Source: Janthinobacterium lividum
GTDB taxonomy: Bacteria; Pseudomonadota; Gammaproteobacteria; Burkholderiales; Burkholderiaceae_D
Assembly (NCBI GenBank): GCA_945864765.1
Contig: CAMBDR010000028.1
Span: 1-15,387 of the forward strand
Direction of reading: 5' to 3'
DNA: 15,387 bases
This document shows positions 7,092-14,515 of this stretch, one piece after another (position 1 is the first letter of the stretch; each line of letters opens with the position of its first letter). The notes below the pieces were generated by a model that did no database searches, was not told where the DNA came from, and saw only the letters and a program-made list of their open reading frames with translations. The translations under genes were made by a program, and so were the position numbers.

Positions 7092-7673
7092 ATGCCCATT
7101 GCTCGCGACAGCTTATTGACGCTGGAAGCTTATGCCAAGGCCCGCCCCGCGCTACGTGCCGACATCATTCAACACAAAAAAAACCGTAGCGTGCATTTGG
7201 GTGAACACCTGAATTTATTGTTTGAAGATGAAAAAACCCTACGCTACCAAGTGCAGGAAATGTTGCGGATTGAAAAAATCTTTGAAGAAGAAGGGATACA
7301 GGCTGAGTTGGCGGTGTATAACGCCCTGGTGCCCGATGGCAGCAATTTTAAAGCCACGATGCTGATTGAATATGGCAACGAAGCCGAGCGGCGGGCCGCG
7401 CTGGCTAAATTGATCGGCGTGGAAGACCGCGTATTTGTGCAAGTTGAAGGTCAGGCGCGCGTGTATGCGATTGCGGATGAAGACATGGAGCGCGAAAACG
7501 CTGAAAAAACCTCTGCCGTCCATTTTGTGCGCTTTGAACTCACCGCAGCGATGAAACAAGCGCTGCGCAGTGGGGCGCAAATGATGGTGGGTTGCGATCA
7601 CCCGAATTATTTGGCCCATCTGGAAGAATTGCCGCAAGAAACGCTGGCCGCCTTGTTATGTGATTTGAATTAG
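7092..7673 (+). CDS. DUF3501 family protein
   Basis: A 193-residue soluble protein that I recognise as DUF3501, a family of unknown function commonly found beside rubrerythrin and GlpC-like Fe-S genes. Typical features are the N-terminal LTLEAYAKARPALRADII, the GEHLNLLFEDEKTLRYQVQEMLRIEKI helix, and a conserved C-terminal part with SAVHFVRFEL and the VGCDHPNY motif. The latter offers one Cys, one Asp and one His (GCDH) that could bind metal or form a redox site, but no function can be assigned. No signal peptide or membrane segment. It lies 33 bases after the ferritin-like gene with a GAAGAGAA ribosome site and is the last gene of the cluster: the next one has its own -10 element. Confidence 0.9.
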   Translation: MPIARDSLLTLEAYAKARPALRADIIQHKKNRSVHLGEHLNLLFEDEKTLRYQVQEMLRIEKIFEEEGIQAELAVYNALVPDGSNFKATMLIEYGNEAERRAALAKLIGVEDRVFVQVEGQARVYAIADEDMERENAEKTSAVHFVRFELTAAMKQALRSGAQMMVGCDHPNYLAHLEELPQETLAALLCDLN

Positions 7674-7738
7674 GCAAAATTTGAAATCAGCAGATTTTAA
7701 CCAATCCGGTCACGAGTTTGTTGTGTTGGCTGTTGTGG

Positions 7739-7760
7739 GATTATAATCAACGATTATTAT
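7739..7760 (+). promoter_or_regulatory. Promoter -10 box inside a palindromic A/T-rich element, metal operon
   Basis: A perfect TATAAT (7742-7747) lies inside the 10-bp palindrome GATTATAATC (7739-7748), followed after three bases by a partial copy GATTATTAT (7752-7760). The first gene starts at 7782. The -35 region is poor (TTGTTG about 18 bases upstream), which suggests dependence on an activator or tight regulation. The arrangement is what a Fur/Zur-type repressor site over the -10 box would look like; this is inference from the downstream metal genes. Confidence 0.5.
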
Positions 7761-7781
7761 TCATTTCTGCATTCGAACACC

Positions 7782-8162
7782 GTGAAACGACGCCACCCAC
7801 TGATTCATTTGATGCTTGCTTGCATGCTGCTGGTTTCCCAGCAGTTGAGCTTTGCGCATCTGTTGAATCATGTGATGCAATCCCAATCCCAATCCCAAGC
7901 CCAAGCCGGTATCGAGCAAATGGCGTATCAGGCGGGCACCGATAATCTGCCGCCCGCCAAATTATTGTTGCACCAAAGCTGCCAGGAGTGTTTGGCGTTT
8001 GCCCATTTTGGTTCGGTTTTACCCTCCCACTGGTCCGATTGCCGTATTTTTACTGCCCCCGATGGTGTTGTGTCTCCCACCTTCCCGGATTTCTTGTCCG
8101 ACGCTTCTCCCTCCCCATTTTTATCGCGCGCGCCACCCGTCACAAAATTCAATTTGTCTTGA
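7782..8162 (+). CDS. Small exported Cys/His protein, DUF2946-like
   Basis: A 126-residue protein starting at GTG, with a basic n-region (KRRH) and a hydrophobic stretch at residues 8-18 ending near SFAH, a likely signal peptide. After a Gln-Ser/Gln-Ala repeat comes a CQECLAFAH segment (Cys-x2-Cys plus His) and a C-terminal RAPP motif, both reminiscent of DUF2946 proteins, a small periplasmic family often next to metal-uptake genes. No ribosome site is obvious before the GTG; the expected signal peptide is the main argument for this start. It is the first gene behind the 7742 -10 box and is followed 82 bases later by the outer-membrane barrel gene. A role in binding metal or regulating the uptake system is a guess from context. 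Confidence 0.65.
   Translation: MKRRHPLIHLMLACMLLVSQQLSFAHLLNHVMQSQSQSQAQAGIEQMAYQAGTDNLPPAKLLLHQSCQECLAFAHFGSVLPSHWSDCRIFTAPDGVVSPTFPDFLSDASPSPFLSRAPPVTKFNLS
7878..7907 (+). repeat. 6-bp in-frame tandem repeat in the small exported protein
   Basis: Five consecutive hexamers, three CAATCC then two CAAGCC, encoding Gln-Ser x3 and Gln-Ala x2. Located in the linker just after the signal peptide; copy-number changes stay in frame. Confidence 0.9.
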
Positions 8163-8244
8163 TCTGCTAAGTTAGATTTGATAAGCCAGCCGAAGGTTTT
8201 TGCTTGGGCTTGCTCATTTTTGATATTTTTCCGATATTTTTTGA

Positions 8245-9699
8245 ATGGATGACGCTGTGAATAAAGTATTTACCTTGGCGACAGCACTGACTGCCGCCTG
8301 CTCTTTAAGCTTACCTGGTCTGGCTTTTGCCGCCGATAATGTTGAATTGCGTGAAATTCGCGCAGAAATAAAGCAAATGCGTGAAAGCTATGAAGCGCGT
8401 TTAAAGTCGCTGGAACAACGCTTGCAAGCTGAGCAAGAAAAAAATGCCAAATTGCAGGCGCAAGCGGCACCGCCCACAATGTCCGCAGGTTCCCCGCCAA
8501 CGTCCGCCTCGCCAGCCATGCCAGCAACACCTGCCGCACCAGAATCGGGCAAAGCCGGGCGGGCGCTAGCCAGTACCAATCAATTTAACCCGGCAATTTC
8601 CCTGATTTTAGCGGGCACCTATGCCAATTTGTCGCAAGACCCTGAAACCTTCCGTTTGCCCGGCCCGGTGCCGGGTAGCCGCTTGCCGGTGGAAGCGGCC
8701 ACCCGTGGTTTTAGCCTGGGCGAATCGGAATTGACCTTGAGTGCGGCGATTGACCCGCATTTTTCCGGGCAACTCACCTTTGCGCTGGACGGGAATGAAG
8801 CCGCATCGGTGGAAGAAGCGTTTGTCGATGCGCGCGAACTGGGGCAGGGCGTGAATCTCCGTTTTGGGCGTTTCTTTTCCGGTTTAGGTTATCAAAACAG
8901 TCAACATGGCCATGTCTGGGATTTTGTTGATACACCCTTGGCCTATCAAGCCATATTAGATGGGCAAGCCAGCAGCAATGGCTTGCAACTTAAGTGGTTG
9001 GCACCGATTGACCGTTTCTTGGAACTGGGTGTAGAAATCGGAAAAAGTACGGCCAATGCGTTTGCCGGAACTGAGCGCAACAAAAATGGGATAGGCTCCA
9101 GTGTCTTGTTTGCTCATTTGGGTGATGATTTGGGCGCTAACGCCAGTTGGCGCGTAGGCTTATCTTATTTGCGCAGTCGGGCCGATGATTTGGAAATTCA
9201 AGCTGATGATGCCGGGGGCGTGCCCACCAATGTGAACAATCGGCATAGCAAAACCTGGATTGCCGATGGGGTTTTTAAATGGGCTCCGCAAGGCAATAGT
9301 ACCCAGACTTATTTTAAATTGCAGGGGGAATATTTGCGCCGCACGGAAAGCGGTGACGCCAGTTTTGTCGCACCCGATACCTCGGTAACCAGCGCGGCTT
9401 ACCAAAGCCGGATTTCGGGCTGGTATTTGCAAGGCATTTATCAATTTTCTCCGAACTGGCGTGCGGGCGTGCGACATGACCACTTGAGTGTGGGTAACCA
9501 GACCTTAGCCGGTGTTGCGTTGCCCTCGGTACTGGACAACCCCAAGCGTACCAGTGTGATGCTGGATTGGAATCGTTCTGAATTTAGCCGCATTCGCTTG
9601 CAATTGGCGCGGGATAAAACCCGCCCTGACGTGATTGATAATCAAATTTTCTTACAATACATCATGAGCCTGGGTGCGCATGGTGCCCATCGCTTTTAG
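8245..9699 (+). CDS. Outer-membrane beta-barrel protein with N-terminal coiled coil, probable metal-uptake porin
   Basis: A 484-residue exported protein. A signal peptide (residues about 5-30, ending LAFA) is followed by a charged coiled coil (about 33-72), then a Pro/Ala/Ser-rich linker (about 74-104), then about 380 residues of alternating polar/hydrophobic strands with aromatic girdles, ending in Phe as outer-membrane barrels do. The coiled coil plus barrel resembles OprP/OprO-type porins; the ending LQYIMSLGAHGAHRF is one I remember from proteins encoded beside zinc-type ABC transporters and sometimes labelled TonB-dependent receptors, although no plug domain or TonB box is visible. The start may be ATG 8245 or the in-frame GTG 8257; neither has a strong ribosome site. 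The binding-protein gene follows nine bases later, so metal passage through the outer membrane is the likely role (inference). Confidence 0.8.
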   Translation: MDDAVNKVFTLATALTAACSLSLPGLAFAADNVELREIRAEIKQMRESYEARLKSLEQRLQAEQEKNAKLQAQAAPPTMSAGSPPTSASPAMPATPAAPESGKAGRALASTNQFNPAISLILAGTYANLSQDPETFRLPGPVPGSRLPVEAATRGFSLGESELTLSAAIDPHFSGQLTFALDGNEAASVEEAFVDARELGQGVNLRFGRFFSGLGYQNSQHGHVWDFVDTPLAYQAILDGQASSNGLQLKWLAPIDRFLELGVEIGKSTANAFAGTERNKNGIGSSVLFAHLGDDLGANASWRVGLSYLRSRADDLEIQADDAGGVPTNVNNRHSKTWIADGVFKWAPQGNSTQTYFKLQGEYLRRTESGDASFVAPDTSVTSAAYQSRISGWYLQGIYQFSPNWRAGVRHDHLSVGNQTLAGVALPSVLDNPKRTSVMLDWNRSEFSRIRLQLARDKTRPDVIDNQIFLQYIMSLGAHGAHRF

Positions 9700-9708
9700 G
9701 AGCTTGCC

Positions 9709-10614
9709 ATGAGATTACATGATCCAATCCTGGCTCTGGCACTTATGCTGGCCTTGCCCACAGTGGCGCATGCAGGCTTGAAGGCACTCACCTGTGAACC
9801 AGAATGGGCGGCCTTGATTACCGAAATCGGTGGCGATAAAGTCCAGGCCAGTAGTGCCACCACCGCCTTGCAAGACCCGCACCGGATCGAAGCGCGCCCC
9901 AGCCTGATTGCCAAAGCGCGCAATGCCGATTTTCTGGTGTGTACTGGCCTGGAGTTGGAAGTGGGTTGGTTGCCGGCTTTATTGCAACAGGCGGGCAACA
10001 GTAAAATTGCGGAAGGCAAGCCCGGCTATCTGGAAATTGGCCCCCTGGTGCAACGGCTGGATATTGCCGGAAAAGTGGATCGGAGCGAAGGGGATGTGCA
10101 TGCTTCCGGCAACCCGCATATCCAGCAAAACCCCCATAATATTGCCAAAGCGGCAGATGCCATTGCCAGGCGTTTAGCCGAACTCGATAGCGCCAATGCC
10201 GCGTTTTATTCAAGTCGGCATAAAGACTTTAGCACGCGCTGGAGCGCAGCGCTGCAAAAATGGGAGCAACAGGGCGCTTCCTTGAAGGGGGTTAAAATTG
10301 TGGAGCATCACAAAAATATGGCGTATTTATTGCACTGGTTAGGTTTGAATTCGGTTGCTACCCTGGAACCCAAACCGGGGGTGGAACCGAGTGCGGCGCA
10401 TTTGTCGGCACTGTCAACCCAATTGCAAAAAGAGCCTGCCAAAATGGTATTGCGTGCGGCTTACCAAGACGGGCGTGCCTCGCAATGGTTGACTCAGCAT
10501 GCCAAAATCAATGCCGTGGTATTACCTTTTACGGTCGGGGCAGATGATAAATCGGGTAATTTATTTGCCCTGTTTGATGTAACCATGCAGCGCTTGCTGG
10601 AGGGGGTGAAGTGA
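9709..10614 (+). CDS. Periplasmic metal-binding protein of an ABC importer (ZnuA-like, cluster A-1)
   Basis: A 301-residue exported protein of the PF01297 type, which captures zinc or manganese in the periplasm and hands it to an ABC-3 permease. A signal peptide covers residues 1-22 (ends VAHA). Probable ligands are H58 (DPHRIEARPS), H137 (GNPHIQ) and H201 (EHHKNMAYL, five residues before Tyr as usual); a three-His site favours zinc. The EPKPGVEPS segment before the second lobe is also typical. It lacks the long His-rich loop of enterobacterial ZnuA but has a short H131/H137 segment. AGGAG overlapping the stop of the barrel gene precedes the ATG, and the permease gene overlaps its stop by four bases, so all three are translated together. 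Confidence 0.92.
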   Translation: MRLHDPILALALMLALPTVAHAGLKALTCEPEWAALITEIGGDKVQASSATTALQDPHRIEARPSLIAKARNADFLVCTGLELEVGWLPALLQQAGNSKIAEGKPGYLEIGPLVQRLDIAGKVDRSEGDVHASGNPHIQQNPHNIAKAADAIARRLAELDSANAAFYSSRHKDFSTRWSAALQKWEQQGASLKGVKIVEHHKNMAYLLHWLGLNSVATLEPKPGVEPSAAHLSALSTQLQKEPAKMVLRAAYQDGRASQWLTQHAKINAVVLPFTVGADDKSGNLFALFDVTMQRLLEGVK

Positions 10615-11375
10615 ATTTCACGGCCGTCGATCTGTCCATCATCTTGCCCGGTTTTTTTGCGGGCATGTTGGTTTTGCTCACCCACATCCCACTCGGGGCG
10701 CAAGTGCTGAAACGTGGCATTGTGTTTATTGATTTGGCGATTGCCCAAATCGCCGCGCTGGGCGTGATTTTAGCAATCGCGCTGGGGCTGGAAGCCGATG
10801 GTTGGAGCGTGCAACTGGCAGCGGGGGCGGCGGCGGTATTGGGGGCGATGTTACTCACCTGGACCGAAAAGCGTTGGCCCGATGTGCAAGAGGCCCAGAT
10901 TGGCGTCATGTTTGTGTTGGCCGCGACCGCCAGTATTTTGCTGGTGGCGCACAATCCGCATGGCGGCGAACACTTGAATGAACTGTTGGCCGGGCAAATT
11001 TTATTTGTCTCATACAGCAAATTAATTTTACCCGCCATCGGGAGTACGCTGGTTGTAGCCATGTTGTTCTGGTATAAGCAGCGCTTGCCACGGATTGGAT
11101 TTTATTTGGTGTTTGCCCTCGCTGTCACCATGTCAGTGCAATTGGTGGGCGTGTATCTGGTGTTTTCGAGCTTGATTGTGCCGGGTTTGGCGGTGCGCCA
11201 TTACCCGGAAGCGCGGCGTTTGAGTTTTGCCTTTGTAACAGGTGTGGGTGGGTATTTATTGGGTTTATTGTTATCTGTCAAAACCGATTTGCCCGCTGGT
11301 GCGCTGATTGTGTGGTGTTTAAGCTTGTTGGCGATGTTAGTTTATGGTTTGGGGCCAAAAAAGTCCGCTGCCTGA
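10611..11375 (+). CDS. Metal ABC transporter permease (ABC-3 family, ZnuB-like)
   Basis: A 254-residue inner-membrane protein with about seven or eight hydrophobic segments and the ABC-3 family hallmarks: GQVLKRG-like sequence (here GAQVLKRGIVFIDLAIAQIAALG) near the N-terminus, the NELLAGQILFVS loop, and the VGVYLVFSSLIVPG segment. It forms the membrane channel for the binding protein encoded just before it. It starts at GTG within the GTGA overlap with the upstream stop codon, with a G-rich ribosome site. The ATPase needed to drive such a permease is not encoded next to it; the following gene is a cupredoxin. Zinc is the most likely substrate by context, manganese or iron possible. Confidence 0.92.
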   Translation: MNFTAVDLSIILPGFFAGMLVLLTHIPLGAQVLKRGIVFIDLAIAQIAALGVILAIALGLEADGWSVQLAAGAAAVLGAMLLTWTEKRWPDVQEAQIGVMFVLAATASILLVAHNPHGGEHLNELLAGQILFVSYSKLILPAIGSTLVVAMLFWYKQRLPRIGFYLVFALAVTMSVQLVGVYLVFSSLIVPGLAVRHYPEARRLSFAFVTGVGGYLLGLLLSVKTDLPAGALIVWCLSLLAMLVYGLGPKKSAA

Positions 11376-11414
11376 TACAATAACCTTCATTCGTAAATGA
11401 TGAGTGGGGGCAAC

Positions 11415-12104
11415 ATGATTACTATGAAACATTGCGCTGCGCCGTGGCGGCGCTGGTGCTTATGCCTGGGTTTGTTCTCGTGTTTTGGTGGCATGGCCAG
11501 TGCTGCCAAAATACAAATTCAGGTGCAAGACAGTAACGGCAAGCCTGTGCCGGACGCGGTGGTGTATGCCGAAGGCAGTAGCCCGCAAATTCTGGCCAAG
11601 CCGCAAGCCGGGGTGGAAATCCAACAAAAAGAGCGCAAATTTTTGCCACTCGTCACCGTGGTGCAAACGGGCAATCAAATCCTGTTTCCCAATAACGACA
11701 GCGTGCTACATCATATCTATTCCTTTTCAGCCGCAAAAAAAATCGAGCAAAAATTGTATTCCGGCAAGGCTGCGGAACCCATCGTGTTTGATAAAGCCGG
11801 TTTGGTGATTTTGGGCTGCAATATTCACGACAAAATGCTGGCCTATGTGTATGTGGTGGACACGCCGTTTTTGGCAAAAACCGATGCCAGCGGCCTCGCC
11901 AAACTGGATATTCCATCGGCCGGAAAATATACGGTTAAAGTCGCACATTACCGTAGTGTGGGCGCTGCCCTCGCTGAGCACGTGTTGCAAGTGAAAGCGG
12001 ATGCGGAAAGCTTACAGTTTAAACTCAATCTCAAGCCCGAAGTGAAGTCTGACACGAAGGCAGAGTCCAAGCCGGGTACATTAAATTATGAAATTGGCCA
12101 GTAA
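11415..12104 (+). CDS. Periplasmic single-domain cupredoxin (methylamine-utilisation-protein-like)
   Basis: A 229-residue exported protein. The signal peptide has an Arg/Trp/Cys-rich beginning and ends at SA-S-A near residue 30. The mature part shows a type 1 copper site: H100 (in FPNNDSVLHHIYSF), then C135, H138 and M141 in LGCNIHDKM, the spacing of plastocyanin-like proteins. Residues 36-55 resemble a small carboxypeptidase-regulatory-type beta domain (GKPVPDAVVYAEG), and a second beta segment with KTDASGLAKLDIPSAGKYTV follows the copper site. The C-terminal 25 residues are Lys/Glu-rich and probably disordered. I chose the ATG at 11415 (after GGGGG); ATGs at 11397 and 11424 are alternatives. 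A GGDEF-EAL gene follows 23 bases later, a pairing I believe recurs in other proteobacteria, so copper or redox input to c-di-GMP signalling is possible (inference). Confidence 0.85.
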   Translation: MITMKHCAAPWRRWCLCLGLFSCFGGMASAAKIQIQVQDSNGKPVPDAVVYAEGSSPQILAKPQAGVEIQQKERKFLPLVTVVQTGNQILFPNNDSVLHHIYSFSAAKKIEQKLYSGKAAEPIVFDKAGLVILGCNIHDKMLAYVYVVDTPFLAKTDASGLAKLDIPSAGKYTVKVAHYRSVGAALAEHVLQVKADAESLQFKLNLKPEVKSDTKAESKPGTLNYEIGQ

Positions 12105-12127
12105 TATCGTCACGCATGAGGATTACC

Positions 12128-14515
12128 ATGCAATTCAAAAGTCTTGAAACGCGCATCGTCACCCTGTTTTTGGTGTTGTTGATTGTGCTGCAGTTGGTTG
12201 GCTTTGCGGTCATCAATTATGGCATTGCCAAAAATGCCCGTGCCACAATTGAGGCTGAATTAACGGTTGGCGCGCGGGTGTTGCTAAAGTTAATGCAGAG
12301 TAAAGCGCAAGCCTTAACCCAGGGCGCAACCTGGTTGGCCTCCGATTATGCGTTTCGCCAAGCCATTTCGGGCGATGATCCGGCCACTTTGCGTTCGGCT
12401 CTCGCCAACCACGGTGACCGAATCAATGCCGCCTTTGCGCTGTATATTGATGCCGAGCGCAAAATCAAAGCCAGTACCCTGGCGCAGGCTGATCGTCTGG
12501 CCCCCTTGGTGTTGCCTTTGCTGGATCAGGCCGAACAAGCTGGCGGCGCTGGCACCATTGGACTGGTCGAACAAAAGGTGATTCAAATAGTGGTGGTGCC
12601 AGTGAAAGCGCCCGTTTTGATAGGATGGGTGGTGATGGCGTTTCCCATCGATCAGCCGATGGTGGATGAAATGCGCTCGCTCTCGGGTTCCGATTTGGCG
12701 GTGTTTAGTTCGCTCGGTAAAGTGCAAGCCAGTACCGTGAATGTGGATGCGGTTTTACCAGAGTTGCGCCGCTTTGTCATGCAAGCGAATAACTCACAAA
12801 ATATTTTTCTGGCCAACGATGAATACCGCGTGATGCATGTGCCGCTGGATAAAAAAGGGGAGTTTCATGCCGTATTGTTGCGCTCGGTGAGCGCCGCGCT
12901 ACAACCCTATAACCGTTTGCAATGGTTGTTGTTTGGCTTTACGCTGGTGGCCTTGCTGGTTGCGGTGGTGGCCAGCATTGTTACCGCCAAACGCATCGCC
13001 CAACCGTTAAAACAATTGGCGCAAGTGGCGCAACGCTTGGGGCAGGGCGATTATTCGGCACAAATTTCATTTCAGCGTCATGATGAAATCGGGGCTTTGG
13101 CCACGGCCTTTGGCACCATGCAAAATGATATCGCCCAGCGCGAATTAAAAATTAGCCGTCTGGCGTACTGGGATACCCTGACCGGTTTGCCAAATCGGGT
13201 TGAATTTAGCCGCTTGCTGGACGAGGCGCAACATTCGCAAGCCAACAATTCGCAAGCCCACAATTCGCAGAGCGGGGCAGTGCAGCGGGGCGCGGTGTTG
13301 ATGTTGGATCTGGATCGCTTTAAATTCGTCAATGATGTGCTCGGGCATGCGGTGGGAGATGCCTTGTTGCAGCAACTGGCCCTGCGTTTGCAAGCCCAAT
13401 TGCAGGCGGTGTGGCCGAACTCGGTCTTGGCGCGTTTTGGCGGCGATGAGTTTGCCATCCTGCTGCGCCAAGCCACCCAGGAGCAGGCGCAGCAGGTCGC
13501 GCAAAGTGTACTGGGCAGTTTGGAAAAGCCGCTCACGGTGGAACAGCAAACCATTGATGTGGGGGCGGGTTTGGGGATTGTGATCTTTCCTGAGCAGGGT
13601 AATCATTCCGAGCGTTTATTAAAATTGGTTGAAGTGGCGATGTATTTTGCCAAATCGCACCATAGCGGCGCGGTGCTCTACGATAGCAAAATCGATACAT
13701 CGAGCGCGCAAAACCTGTCGCTGCTGACCGAATTGCGCCATGCAGCCGAACATGGCGAATTCCGTTTGTTTGCCCAGCCCAAAATCTCCCTGGCCAGCGG
13801 CCTGGTGGTGGGGGTGGAAGCGCTGGTGCGCTGGGTTCACCCCAGCCGGGGCATGGTGTTTCCCGATCATTTTATTCCGTTTGCCGAGCAAACCGGGTTT
13901 ATCCGGGTACTCACCGACTGGATGTTGCAACAGTCAGCCGCCATGTGTCAGCTTTGGCAAGCCCAGGGATTGGCGTTAAAGATTTCGGTCAATCTGTCCA
14001 CCCGTGATTTGCTGGATCAGGATTTGCCGCAAAAATTTGGTGATATTTTGCAGCAATATGGTTTGCAAGCCAAATCGTTTTGCCTTGAAATTACCGAAAG
14101 CGCGATTATGGATGACCCGCAACGCGCGCAGCAAACCTTGCAGCGTTTGCATGAGATGGGGGTGGATTTATCGATTGATGATTTCGGCACGGGCTACTCG
14201 TCGCTGGCGTATTTGAAGCGCTTGCCGGTGAATGAATTGAAGATCGATAAATCGTTCGTGTTGAATATGGCCAAGGATGAAGGCGATACCAAGATCGTGC
14301 GCTCGACCATCGATCTGGGCCATATCATGGGTTTGCGGGTGGTGGCGGAAGGGATAGAAAACGTCGAGGTCTGGCATTTGTTGGCGCAACTGGGTTGTGA
14401 TCAGGGGCAAGGCTATTTTATGAGTCGGCCTATTGCTGCCGATCAAATCCCGGCCTGGGTGGCTGCCTGGAAAAGCCCTGCCGCACTCGAAGGCGGGCAG
14501 GGCGCTGTTGCTTAG
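12128..14515 (+). CDS. Membrane-bound GGDEF-EAL protein (diguanylate cyclase / c-di-GMP phosphodiesterase)
   Basis: A 795-residue inner-membrane signalling protein. Membrane segments lie at about 8-30 and 264-286, enclosing a periplasmic region of about 230 residues that looks like a double-CACHE sensor, followed by HAMP (about 287-340), GGDEF (about 343-520) and EAL (about 530-780). GGDEF is intact (438-442) with the metal-binding DLDRFK, so c-di-GMP synthesis is possible; the RxxD inhibitory site is absent (W-P-N-S at that place). EAL is intact: EAL at 564-566, NLSTRD, EITES, DDFGTGYSS, K706 in KIDKSF, and AEGIE, so hydrolysis is also expected. A Ser/Asn/Gln-rich insertion encoded by a 15-bp repeat sits at about 367-383, between the first helix and first strand of GGDEF. 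I chose ATG 12128, which has GAGG six bases upstream, over ATG 12116. The cupredoxin gene directly before it may supply the sensed signal. Confidence 0.95.
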   Translation: MQFKSLETRIVTLFLVLLIVLQLVGFAVINYGIAKNARATIEAELTVGARVLLKLMQSKAQALTQGATWLASDYAFRQAISGDDPATLRSALANHGDRINAAFALYIDAERKIKASTLAQADRLAPLVLPLLDQAEQAGGAGTIGLVEQKVIQIVVVPVKAPVLIGWVVMAFPIDQPMVDEMRSLSGSDLAVFSSLGKVQASTVNVDAVLPELRRFVMQANNSQNIFLANDEYRVMHVPLDKKGEFHAVLLRSVSAALQPYNRLQWLLFGFTLVALLVAVVASIVTAKRIAQPLKQLAQVAQRLGQGDYSAQISFQRHDEIGALATAFGTMQNDIAQRELKISRLAYWDTLTGLPNRVEFSRLLDEAQHSQANNSQAHNSQSGAVQRGAVLMLDLDRFKFVNDVLGHAVGDALLQQLALRLQAQLQAVWPNSVLARFGGDEFAILLRQATQEQAQQVAQSVLGSLEKPLTVEQQTIDVGAGLGIVIFPEQGNHSERLLKLVEVAMYFAKSHHSGAVLYDSKIDTSSAQNLSLLTELRHAAEHGEFRLFAQPKISLASGLVVGVEALVRWVHPSRGMVFPDHFIPFAEQTGFIRVLTDWMLQQSAAMCQLWQAQGLALKISVNLSTRDLLDQDLPQKFGDILQQYGLQAKSFCLEITESAIMDDPQRAQQTLQRLHEMGVDLSIDDFGTGYSSLAYLKRLPVNELKIDKSFVLNMAKDEGDTKIVRSTIDLGHIMGLRVVAEGIENVEVWHLLAQLGCDQGQGYFMSRPIAADQIPAWVAAWKSPAALEGGQGAVA
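13229..13273 (+). repeat. 15-bp in-frame tandem repeat inside the GGDEF domain
   Basis: Three consecutive 15-bp units (approximately aacaattcgcaagcc) differing at one to three positions, encoding repeated Asn-Ser-Gln-Ala with His variants. They form a surface insertion between the opening helix and the first strand carrying DLDRFK. Confidence 0.85.

Noticed and set aside
8245..9699. TonB-dependent receptor
   Set aside because: No TonB box or plug domain is visible; a coiled coil and Pro/Ala linker precede the barrel, which fits a porin better.
13078..13606. Two minus-strand frames of over 150 codons opposite the GGDEF domain
   Set aside because: The plus-strand frame has all GGDEF motifs; the antisense frames are Cys/Arg- or Gln/His-rich by-products of its codon use.
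14475..14503. Rho-independent terminator at the end of the GGDEF-EAL gene
   Set aside because: The 8-bp stem lies inside the coding region with a 13-base loop and no T-tract after it.
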